Shown: positions 17,739-25,966 of the stretch, in pieces
Layout: each line of letters opens with the position of its first letter
Position numbering within the stretch: position 1 is the first letter of the stretch
DNA from: Balneolales bacterium ANBcel1
GTDB taxonomy: Bacteria > Bacteroidota > Rhodothermia > Balneolales > Natronogracilivirgulaceae
Assembly: GCA_029688905.1 (NCBI GenBank)
Contig: JARULB010000005.1
Coordinates: 248,001-312,000 of the forward strand
Reading direction: 5' to 3'
Length of the DNA: 64,000 bases
Made by a program: the position numbers and the translations under genes
Notes under the pieces: model-generated
Told to the model about the DNA's origin: nothing
Database searches by the model: none
The model's input: only the letters and a program-made list of their open reading frames with translations

Positions 17739-20411
17739 TTAAAACCGATAGCTGAACTCCACCCCGTAAAAAACGGGAGGATTTCTCCGTTCATAGCTAA
17801 GAGCGGCCTCGGCCCGTCGCCGAAGCTGGTACCTCGGCCGGTGATTGAAAATGTTGTTCACAAAGAAGGTCACTTCGGAGCCTTCAAAAAGGGACTTGCT
17901 CACATTCAGGTTCATGAGCCAAAGGTTGGGCCGTTCCTCATCCAGCAGCTGGAAGTCTTCGTATCGGCGCCGCAGCTCGATATAACGTTCGTCACCCCGC
18001 TCCTCTTCGGGAATAAACACGGTTTCCTGCGAGGGAGTATAGTAGCCGATGGCCAGGGTGTCGGACAGACCGTCGCGCCCGTCTATGTTGAACAATTGCT
18101 GCTGGACATGAATCGTAACCCAGAGACCCAGTGATCTGGATTGAATCTCCGCGCGGTAGTTGAAGAGCAGGTTGCGGTCATATCGCTCTTCGGTTGCGTA
18201 CACCGGCAGCACAAACCGGCCGAATTCATCACTGAAGCGGCGGCTGCCATATTGAATGCCGTTCTCGTTACCCCTGCGGTTGTCGATATAGGCGGCATCC
18301 ACCCTGAAGGCCGTGTTAATCCGGGTAAATCGCTGTGTCCTCAGACTCAATTCCAATCCGTGCGCATGATGCCATCCGTCGTTAATGTATGTGGGATAGC
18401 TTTCAAGAAGGGTATCACGAACCATCGCTCCGGATTCATCCGGCCAGTTGGGAAACGAGTGCTGATAGAAGGCCGTCGGTTCACTGAAGATCCGGAACAT
18501 GTCGTCGCTCCGATTCAGGAAAGCGGTAGCGCTGAGGCCCACTTTTCCGATTTGCTGATCGAGGCTAATTTCAAATTTCTGCTGTTTATACCCCTGCAGG
18601 TTGGGGTTTGCCTGTTGGCGGATGTGGGTTGTGACCAAAGCAAAATTCGCCTCCGGCCGGGACGGATCCACAACCGATACGGTATCAACGATATCGTAGT
18701 AGCGATCCTGGGCGAACACCATGCCCATGGGCGGCGATTTGCTGGTTACGCCATAACCCAGTCTGAGCCGGGTGTCGGCGGCGAGATGCAGTGACAGGTT
18801 GACACGAGGATTGAGGAAGGTGCCGTTGCGGGATTCGATGAGTGCGCCATCGCCGATCAGTGCGGAGGGATTGATCCCTGTGGGCCGGTAGGCTTCGTAA
18901 CGCACACCTGCCTGCAGGCGAAACGGGATTCCGATACGGCCGGAGATATGGTCCTGGATGTAGAGGCTGAGAATATTAAATGCGGGCAGGTCGTCGTAGG
19001 TTCGCAATCGGGGAGAGGGGTTGGTCAGTGATGGCGGATAGAGCGGATCGAACTCGATTCCGTCACCACGATTGAAATCCGATCGAAACGTGATGCCCCC
19101 CAGAAGCTGATGATAGAGTGCACCGGTTTCAAATTGCCAGCGATGGTTAACATCCGCGTATACATTCCAAACCGATCCGCGGATCCACTGCCGGCCCAGA
19201 TAACTTCCAAACACGATAGTCCCTTCGCGCGTCCCTTCCTTTTCGGCATTGCTCACGACCATATTGTCCCTGGAAATCAGTCGCTGCTCGTAGGAGTTTT
19301 GCCGGGTGTGGTTGACCGACCAGCTGGCTCTGGTTCTGTGGGAGCTGTTCAAGTCATAGTGCATTTCTCCGGAATAGCGAAGATTCACATCGCGGTTGTA
19401 CCAGGCCTGGCGAAGCGCGTAACCGGGCTGTTCCTGGCGCTCATCCAGTGCCCGGGTGGCGTACAGGCTCTGGCTGAAGTTCCAGTCGTCGGTACGGCGA
19501 CGAAGATTGATCTGGCCCGAAAAGCGGGTGTACCCGTCATCTTCGATGCGGATATCATTCCTCGCTGAGGCTATGTTGGCATTGGAATTAAGCACCCAGC
19601 CGGAACTCCCCAGACGAAAGCCGCCCGAGGCGTTGTATTCGGTGATGTTGGGATTATAGGAGATTTTTAGTCGAAGGGGTTCGGGCCGTGACCTGGTGCG
19701 CACTATGATGGCCCCGTCGGTCATGTCGCCATACTCGACCGAAGGAATTCCCCGGATCACCGACACTTCTTCGATATTCTCGGCGGTAAATTGTCTGAGA
19801 TCAAGGCCCCGGTTGGCAGTATTCGCCCCAATACCGATCTGCATGTTGGCATTATTGGTGATCGGAACGCCATCCACAAGTATCTGAGTGCCAAGCGCAT
19901 CTCCGCCGCGAATAACTCCCTGTTCCGGAGTGTTCAATGTCGGATTGGTGGTCTGCACGCCGGGCATCAGTTGCAAAACGGTTCCCAGACTGGCTGTTGC
20001 CATATGCTGAATTTCACCGGAGCTTATTACCGATCCGGTCTCCAGATCGCGCGACATCAGATCGTCCGGAGCCGTAACGGTGATTGCTCCGATTTCGAAG
20101 TAGGTCGGAACCATCCGGTACTCCCTGTAGACGTTCTGCCCGGCTGTGACTTGCACCGTATCGACCAGCCGCTCATAGCCCAGCATGGAAAATTGCAATG
20201 TATAGGTACCCGGCCTGACGGGAATATCATATCTGCCCGAGGATCCGGTCGACCGGCCTGTAGAGAGTTCCCTGACCAGTACGGATACATTTTCTAGTGG
20301 ATCGCCCTGCTCATCGAAGACCATTCCGGTGATTCGCGAACTGCCGGACTGACCGTGAACCTGCGATAAAGCCACGAAAATAAATAGCAGTAGGAGTCCT
20401 GCTGACCTCAT
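17739..20411 (-). CDS. TonB-dependent receptor
   Basis: 890 residues. A signal peptide (MRSAGLLLLFIFVALSQVHG) is followed by a carboxypeptidase-regulatory-like domain (about 25-105, ITGMVFDEQGDPLENVSVLV) and a plug domain (about 115-230: GVIRGGDALGTQILVDGVPI, SVEYGDMTDGAIIVRTRSR). A 22-strand-type barrel ends FYGVEFSYRF with the terminal Phe typical of outer-membrane proteins. It lacks SusC features and has no SusD partner; its neighbours are DUF4876 and DUF6850-type genes. It is the first gene of a five-gene run and is separated from the upstream GH2 gene by 369 bp, so it probably has its own promoter. The substrate is unknown. Confidence 0.92.
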   Translation of the reverse strand: MRSAGLLLLFIFVALSQVHGQSGSSRITGMVFDEQGDPLENVSVLVRELSTGRSTGSSGRYDIPVRPGTYTLQFSMLGYERLVDTVQVTAGQNVYREYRMVPTYFEIGAITVTAPDDLMSRDLETGSVISSGEIQHMATASLGTVLQLMPGVQTTNPTLNTPEQGVIRGGDALGTQILVDGVPITNNANMQIGIGANTANRGLDLRQFTAENIEEVSVIRGIPSVEYGDMTDGAIIVRTRSRPEPLRLKISYNPNITEYNASGGFRLGSSGWVLNSNANIASARNDIRIEDDGYTRFSGQINLRRRTDDWNFSQSLYATRALDERQEQPGYALRQAWYNRDVNLRYSGEMHYDLNSSHRTRASWSVNHTRQNSYEQRLISRDNMVVSNAEKEGTREGTIVFGSYLGRQWIRGSVWNVYADVNHRWQFETGALYHQLLGGITFRSDFNRGDGIEFDPLYPPSLTNPSPRLRTYDDLPAFNILSLYIQDHISGRIGIPFRLQAGVRYEAYRPTGINPSALIGDGALIESRNGTFLNPRVNLSLHLAADTRLRLGYGVTSKSPPMGMVFAQDRYYDIVDTVSVVDPSRPEANFALVTTHIRQQANPNLQGYKQQKFEISLDQQIGKVGLSATAFLNRSDDMFRIFSEPTAFYQHSFPNWPDESGAMVRDTLLESYPTYINDGWHHAHGLELSLRTQRFTRINTAFRVDAAYIDNRRGNENGIQYGSRRFSDEFGRFVLPVYATEERYDRNLLFNYRAEIQSRSLGLWVTIHVQQQLFNIDGRDGLSDTLAIGYYTPSQETVFIPEEERGDERYIELRRRYEDFQLLDEERPNLWLMNLNVSKSLFEGSEVTFFVNNIFNHRPRYQLRRRAEAALSYERRNPPVFYGVEFSYRF

Positions 20412-20780
20412 TCTTCAATTGTTTACACTTACTGCCCTGGAATACCAGAATCATTGAGCTGTATTGCCTGGAATCCGAAATAGTTTCAGGGGAGTGAGAA
20501 TTATTAATGATGGAACAATGCTTATTTAGACTTAATATAAATAATGTTCCGACTCATTGAAACCTCTTGTGAAATTATATAATTCGCACTCCTGATAAAT
20601 GCACGTATCTCATTGAAATAAAATACTTTCCGGCCATAAACCAGGGATATGCTTCTCCTGAAATCTCAACCTTCCAAGAGGGAAAAGCCCTTTTTTTTCA
20701 GCAATGTCTGGTTGATTATTTCTGAATATTTTTTTCAGGCCCGTCGGGAATCCCTGGTTATCACAGGTAACTTTGAGCGG
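20412..20780. other. AT-rich spacer between GH2 and TonB receptor genes
   Basis: 369 bp, noticeably more AT-rich than its surroundings. It should hold the promoter of the TonB-dependent receptor operon. I found no convincing TTTG/TAnnTTTG or -35/-10 pair on the minus strand. A small stem AGGG/CCCT followed by eight T residues near 20681-20698 is oriented to the plus strand, where there is no gene to terminate. Confidence 0.3.
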
Positions 20781-23297
20781 TCATTTGGCGGTAATCACGA
20801 TCCGGTCGCTCTGCAAGTCGCCGGATGCAGCCGTCAAAACGATCTCCCCGGATTCGCCGGCCGACTGCACAATCGCCAGAGCCTTGCCGTTGAACGCCTT
20901 GCGGTAATCAGCCTGAAACGGTTCGTGGCTGGTCGGGCTGCCGTTATCCACGGCAATAACCGAACCGGGTCCGTCGACATGAAACCGGATCAGATCATCG
21001 GCCCACGGCACCGGACGGCCTTTTTCATCAAGCACCTCCACCGTCACGAAGGATAGATCCCGTCCATCGGCTACAATCCTGTCCCTGTCTGCTGTCAGCC
21101 GCAGTTGCGCCGGGTCACCGGCCGTGTGGATTTCCACTATCCGCTCATGCGGCGCCGGACGGTTCCCGTTTTCGTCGGCGGAAGCTTGTCCGCCTGGCTG
21201 CGTTGCATCGGCTATTTCCGGCCCTCCGCTTTCAGATCCGCCTGGCTGATCGTATCTCCGGCCTACCGCACGAACCGTACCCGGCTCCCATGCAACCCGC
21301 CACATCAGGTGCATATCCCCCTCCACAAGCCGCTGCAGCCCCTGCGACTCATCATTGATGAACAGCTCAACTTCATCATAGTTTGTATATGCCCAGACAT
21401 CAATAATATCGCCATCCTCCCAGTTCCAATGCGGGAAAATGTGCAGCACCGGCTCTTCAGTCCAGACGCTCTTGTAGAGGTAGTAGGCATCCTTCGGAAA
21501 TCCGGCCAGATCCACAATACCGAAATAGGAGCTGCGTGACGGCCACCCGTACGGCGTCGGCTCACCCAGATAATCGAAACCGGTCCAGATAAACATCCCC
21601 GACAAGAAGTCGTGCTCCATGATCGGCCGGAGCGACTCCATATGGGTGGATCCCCAGGGGGTGCTCACGTTGTCGTAGGCGGATACGGTGTGATCCGGAT
21701 TCCCTCCGGTAAACGCCACCCGCCAGTCATAGGGCCATCGGCGGATGCTGTCGGAAGGCATGTCGTATTCACCGCGCGTAGCCAGCGCCGAGGTGGTTTC
21801 GGATGCGATAAACTTTTCGCCCGGAAAGGTTTTCGGAAAGTTTTCAAACTCCTCGTGTTCGTAGTTGTACCCGATCAGGTCCAGTTCGCCGGAGCGGATC
21901 ATATAGTTGTCAGGCTGCGGGTGATTGAGTCCGGCGGTAATCGGCCGCGTGTCATCCAGCTCCCGGACGATGCCGGCCAGATTGCGGGTGATTTCCACTC
22001 CGGTCGAATCCCACTGTTCCAGAATTTCGTTGCCGATGCTCCACATGATGACACTGGGGTGGTTCCGGTCACGCAGCACGAAATCGCGCAGGTCTCGCTC
22101 GTGCCACTCATCAAAATGGAGGTGATAGTCGTACTCGGCCTTTCCTTCGGCCCAGGCATCGAATATTTCATTTTGTATGATGAAGCCCATGCGATCGGCC
22201 AGCTCCAGCAGCTCCGGTGCCGGCGGGTTGTGTGCGGTTCGGATGGCGTTCACACCCATTCCCTGCATGATTTCCAGTTGCCGTTCGATGGCCCTGGTAT
22301 TGACCGCCGCTCCCAGTGCGCCAAGATCGTGGTGATTGCAGACCCCGCGAATCTTCACCGGCTCCCCGTTCAGGAAAAAGCCGTGTTCGGCGTCAAAGCG
22401 GAACTCCCGGATTCCGAAGGTTGTCTCGTACCGGTCCACAAGCGATTCCTCCAGATAGACTTCGGTCACGGCGGTGTATAAATTCGGCTCGGTATCCGAC
22501 CAGAGCCTGGGTTGCGGCACACGGATGTCCTGCATGGCGACTCCGGTTGCACCGGCATCCACCCGAAATGGTTCACCGGAGTAGTAAGCCGCCTGGCGGC
22601 CATCCGCATCCAGAATCCGTGTTGTGACCGACACGGACCCGGGGGCATCTCCCGCATTGCGGACGGTTGTCTCCTTGGCAACCAGCGCCTCAGCGGCGGC
22701 TATCTCCGGTGTGGTGATCCAGGTTCCCCGGTAATCCACGTGTACAGGTTCGGTTTGCACGAGCCGCACATTTCGGTAGATTCCCGATCCGCTGTACCAC
22801 CGGCTGTTGGGCTGGAGGGAGTTATCCACCCGCACCGCTACGACGTTTTCCCCTTCCCCGTAATTCAGATGGGGGGTCAGTTCATACCGGAATGAGATGT
22901 AGCCGTTCGGCCGGTTGCCCAGGTGCTCTCCGTTGATCCAGACATCGCTGTCCTGGTAGACCCCGTCAAACTCGATGAATACGGGTTTGCCGCGCCGGTT
23001 CTCATCCACGGTAAAGGTCTTGCGGTACCAGCCCACGCCACCCGGGAGTGCGCCTCCGCCCACCCCGGCCGGATGATCGGGACTAAACTCCCCCTCGATG
23101 CTCCAGTCGTGGGGCAGGTTCAGCCTGCGCCAGTCGCCGTCATCATAATCAGGCAGTTCGGCCCGGTCGGAGTCACCCAACTGAAACTTCCAGTCGTCAT
23201 TGAAATCCAGCACATGACGGCCGGGTTCCGGTTGGGAGCAGCCGGCATGCAGGATGACGGCGCTGCAGAGAAGCATCAGTAACAGAGGAGTGCGCAT
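20781..23297 (-). CDS. GH2 beta-galactosidase-type lipoprotein (PUL enzyme)
   Basis: 838 residues. A signal sequence with a likely lipidated Cys20 (ILHAGC) is followed by a jelly-roll sugar-binding domain (GVYQDSDVWINGEHLGN), an immunoglobulin-like domain and the (beta/alpha)8 barrel. The acid/base Glu424 is in SIGNEILEQ and the nucleophile Glu500 in FIASETTSA. DUF4982-like and bacterial Ig-like domains form the C-terminus. Residues about 683-717 are a Gly/Ser/Glu/Pro-rich stretch unlike the rest. In a xyloglucan locus the expected role is removing beta-galactose from xyloglucan oligosaccharides in the periplasm or at the membrane. GH2 also includes glucuronidases and mannosidases, so substrate is inferred from context. 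It is the last gene of the minus-strand PUL. Confidence 0.9.
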   Translation of the reverse strand: MRTPLLLMLLCSAVILHAGCSQPEPGRHVLDFNDDWKFQLGDSDRAELPDYDDGDWRRLNLPHDWSIEGEFSPDHPAGVGGGALPGGVGWYRKTFTVDENRRGKPVFIEFDGVYQDSDVWINGEHLGNRPNGYISFRYELTPHLNYGEGENVVAVRVDNSLQPNSRWYSGSGIYRNVRLVQTEPVHVDYRGTWITTPEIAAAEALVAKETTVRNAGDAPGSVSVTTRILDADGRQAAYYSGEPFRVDAGATGVAMQDIRVPQPRLWSDTEPNLYTAVTEVYLEESLVDRYETTFGIREFRFDAEHGFFLNGEPVKIRGVCNHHDLGALGAAVNTRAIERQLEIMQGMGVNAIRTAHNPPAPELLELADRMGFIIQNEIFDAWAEGKAEYDYHLHFDEWHERDLRDFVLRDRNHPSVIMWSIGNEILEQWDSTGVEITRNLAGIVRELDDTRPITAGLNHPQPDNYMIRSGELDLIGYNYEHEEFENFPKTFPGEKFIASETTSALATRGEYDMPSDSIRRWPYDWRVAFTGGNPDHTVSAYDNVSTPWGSTHMESLRPIMEHDFLSGMFIWTGFDYLGEPTPYGWPSRSSYFGIVDLAGFPKDAYYLYKSVWTEEPVLHIFPHWNWEDGDIIDVWAYTNYDEVELFINDESQGLQRLVEGDMHLMWRVAWEPGTVRAVGRRYDQPGGSESGGPEIADATQPGGQASADENGNRPAPHERIVEIHTAGDPAQLRLTADRDRIVADGRDLSFVTVEVLDEKGRPVPWADDLIRFHVDGPGSVIAVDNGSPTSHEPFQADYRKAFNGKALAIVQSAGESGEIVLTAASGDLQSDRIVITAK

Positions 23298-23340
23298 AGC
23301 GGACGGGGTATGGTCAGAGTGGGTTGATTGCCGGGCCGTT

Positions 23341-23399
23341 CCTGGGGTAAACGGGGTCGATCAGGTCGTTTTTCCCCAGGCCGTTCCTATTAAGAACGG
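23341..23399. repeat. Adjacent hairpins in the GH31-GH2 spacer
   Basis: CCTGGGG (23341-23347) can pair with CCCCAGG (23374-23380), and immediately after it CCGTTC (23381-23386) pairs with GAACGG (23394-23399). The short direct repeat GGCCGTTCCT occurs twice here. The 147-bp spacer between the GH31 stop-proximal end and the GH2 start could therefore fold in the mRNA and affect relative expression. Confidence 0.35.
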
Positions 23400-23444
23400 G
23401 GCCCGCCAGGTCGATTTATCGGGTCATTTCTGTGGCGGATGGAG

Positions 23445-25850
23445 TCAGAATGTGGTGATCTGCCACTGGACACGGCCTTCCAGCGGATCGGCTGCCAGCT
23501 CGAACCGATCCGTTTCCGTGCGGTTCAGCTGTATCGGGTGCAGCACATTATCCTCCGGCAGGCAGATGCGGCCTTCCACGGTGTCACCGTCTGCAGAAAA
23601 CACCACCAGCTCGATATCGGACCAATCGAGGTCGCGGGTGTGTTGTGCCAGGCCGATGTGCGGGATAACGGCTCCGTCGCGAACCAGCATGACCACCGGC
23701 AGGTCGCCCGCTTCTATATGATGCCATCCACCCTTGTACACGCTGCCTGTCTGATAGTCGATCCAGGCACCGGGCGGCAGGTAGACGTTGCGGGATTCGG
23801 CCTCGTCCTGCATCATGGGCGCAACCAGGATATCCGATCCGAACAGGTACTGATCCTCAACCAGCCAGGAACCGGGATCCTCCGGATATTCGATGAAGAG
23901 GGTCCGCAGCATGGGCAGCCCTTTTTCCGAACTCTCTTTGGCCTGCGCGTAGATATAGGGCATCAGGCGGTATCGCATTTCGGTAGCGGAACGGTAGAGG
24001 TTCAGGAAATCGTCACTGAACAGCCAGGGCTCTTTGGGCGCGTGGCCGTGGGAGCGGCTGTGTGAGGAGAGCATGCCAAAGGGCGTCCAGCGGCGGTACA
24101 GCTCTTCCGGGGTTTCCACCGGGAATCCGCCGATATCATGACTCCAGAAGGAGAAGCCGCTCAGACCGAACGAAAGTCCGCCCCGCAAGCTGGCCTCCAT
24201 CGCCGAGCTGCTGTTTCCAGCGTCGCCACCCCAGTGCACCGGATAGCGCTGGCTCCCGGCCCAGGTACTGCGGGCCCAGATAATATCCTCCCCGGAAATC
24301 TCCCGCGTGAGATCTCCCACGATTTTGTTGTACCGCAGCGGGTAGAGATTGTGCTCATACAAACCGGTGCGGCCGTTATGGTAGACACCCCACAGCGGTG
24401 CCGCTTCCCCAAAATCCACCTTGATAGCCCCAACGCCCATCTTGAGCAGGTCTGCAATTTTCTCCTCGTACCATGCAATCGCGTCGGGATTGGTGAAATC
24501 GAGGATGGCGTCCTCAAACGGCACATTCCCCTTGCCGTCCTTGATGTGCAGCCCTTTTTCGACGATCTCCTGATAGAGCAGGTTTTGAGGCACAAAATAG
24601 GGGAGCTGCCAGATGGAGGTCTTGAAGCCCATGTCATCCAGATCGGTGATCATGGCCGCGGGATCATCAAACCGGGATTCTGCAAAGATGAAGTCGTTGC
24701 GCCAGTCGGTCTCGAACCAGCCTGTATCCAGGTGAATCACATCACTGGGGATGCGATGCCGGCGCAGGTTGTCGGCTACTTCCCTGACTTCCTGCTCGGA
24801 AAAATAGGTGATCCGGCTCATCCAGAGGCCAAATGACCAAAGCGGAGGCATCGGAGATTTGCCGGTGAGCTCGGTGTACCCGTCCAGGATTTCCTTCGGC
24901 GATCCCATGAAGACGAACAGGTCCAGTTCATCGTCGGCGATCATCATGTTGTTGGTGGAGTGGTAGGAGTCGCCGATGTCGAAGGTCATCGGAGTGGACG
25001 AGTGGACAAACAGGCCGTAGCCCCGGTTGCTCATCAGAAACGGAATCGGCTTGTGCATATCCTTGTTCTGGCTGCCGTGTGAGTCATTGACCCAAAGGTT
25101 GAGTTTTTGTCCCCGTTTGTTCAGGCGCGTGAACGACTCTCCACCGCCGTAGATACGTTCGCCGGGCTCCAGATTGAAAACGGCCGCTACGCTGCGCGAG
25201 TAATCGTGGGCGCGGCGCACGAAAGAGAATGGGAGCACCGGGTTCAGTGTCGTCTCATTGTCCACCTGATGATTGGTTCCGGTGAGCAGCCGGCCGGCGG
25301 CATCGTGGAATTCCACCTTCCAGGGGTGTTCGTAGATAGTTACGCTGCCGAATTCGCTGCTGTAGCGATGTCCGCCCTCAATCGCCGAATAGCTCCAGGA
25401 GTTATCTGAGGGCGCTTCGCCATCCACCAGCATCAGAGATGGTTCCGGTGTGGCGACCTGTGGTCCGGTAGCCATGCGCAGGCGTACCGCACGCGGTGAC
25501 ACGAAATCGATTTTGAATGGATAGACCGGATCCACCGCATACTCTCCCAACGGGAATTCATTGGCTTCGCTTCGGCGCAGAACCGTGAGCATGTTGTTGA
25601 AGGCCTTTGCGGTACCATAATGGTGACGCAGCCATTCCACTTCACCTTTCCCGGTTTCCGGATCAAAACTCACCAGTCGATCGGCCAGGAAATAGTTGTT
25701 GGTGAAATCCTTGAAATCCCCGGAGATGTCGACGGTTTCGTTGAGGACGTTAGGCAGGGACTGGCTCATTGCGCGTTCGGTTGAAGTAGTTATGATACCC
25801 ATGAGCAGAAGTGCCGGTATCAGCAGAAAAGCGGTTTTTTGTACAGGCAT
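23445..25850 (-). CDS. GH31 alpha-xylosidase-type glycosidase (PUL enzyme)
   Basis: 801 residues from the Met at 25848-25850, which starts a clear signal peptide (MPVQKTAFLLIPALLLMGII); an upstream Met at 25937 adds an unlikely 29-residue extension. The N-terminal beta-sandwich of GH31 is followed by the barrel. The nucleophile Asp479 is in AIKVDFGE and the acid/base Asp543 in HWGGDAG. KVDFGE and RWTPFGMLSSHSRSHG resemble the YicI-type alpha-xylosidase group more than alpha-glucosidases. Expected function: release of xylose from the non-reducing end of xyloglucan oligosaccharides. It lies 116 bp downstream of the GH74 gene and upstream of GH2, and is likely co-transcribed with both. Confidence 0.9.
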   Translation of the reverse strand: MPVQKTAFLLIPALLLMGIITTSTERAMSQSLPNVLNETVDISGDFKDFTNNYFLADRLVSFDPETGKGEVEWLRHHYGTAKAFNNMLTVLRRSEANEFPLGEYAVDPVYPFKIDFVSPRAVRLRMATGPQVATPEPSLMLVDGEAPSDNSWSYSAIEGGHRYSSEFGSVTIYEHPWKVEFHDAAGRLLTGTNHQVDNETTLNPVLPFSFVRRAHDYSRSVAAVFNLEPGERIYGGGESFTRLNKRGQKLNLWVNDSHGSQNKDMHKPIPFLMSNRGYGLFVHSSTPMTFDIGDSYHSTNNMMIADDELDLFVFMGSPKEILDGYTELTGKSPMPPLWSFGLWMSRITYFSEQEVREVADNLRRHRIPSDVIHLDTGWFETDWRNDFIFAESRFDDPAAMITDLDDMGFKTSIWQLPYFVPQNLLYQEIVEKGLHIKDGKGNVPFEDAILDFTNPDAIAWYEEKIADLLKMGVGAIKVDFGEAAPLWGVYHNGRTGLYEHNLYPLRYNKIVGDLTREISGEDIIWARSTWAGSQRYPVHWGGDAGNSSSAMEASLRGGLSFGLSGFSFWSHDIGGFPVETPEELYRRWTPFGMLSSHSRSHGHAPKEPWLFSDDFLNLYRSATEMRYRLMPYIYAQAKESSEKGLPMLRTLFIEYPEDPGSWLVEDQYLFGSDILVAPMMQDEAESRNVYLPPGAWIDYQTGSVYKGGWHHIEAGDLPVVMLVRDGAVIPHIGLAQHTRDLDWSDIELVVFSADGDTVEGRICLPEDNVLHPIQLNRTETDRFELAADPLEGRVQWQITTF

Positions 25851-25966
25851 GGTTATGGCGTTGAAGGTTAATAGTTTTGGCGTCTTAAATGGTAAAAAAA
25901 ATAGATTCTCATGTGGATTGATACCCATTGCGATCATGGTTCCGTACCCTGTCGGCCTGCAGGGTA

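Noticed and set aside
23445-25850. Alpha-glucosidase as the primary call for the GH31 gene
   Set aside because: KVDFGE and the FGMLSSHSRSHG stretch resemble the YicI-type alpha-xylosidase group, and the locus context is xyloglucan; alpha-glucosidase is kept only as an alternative.
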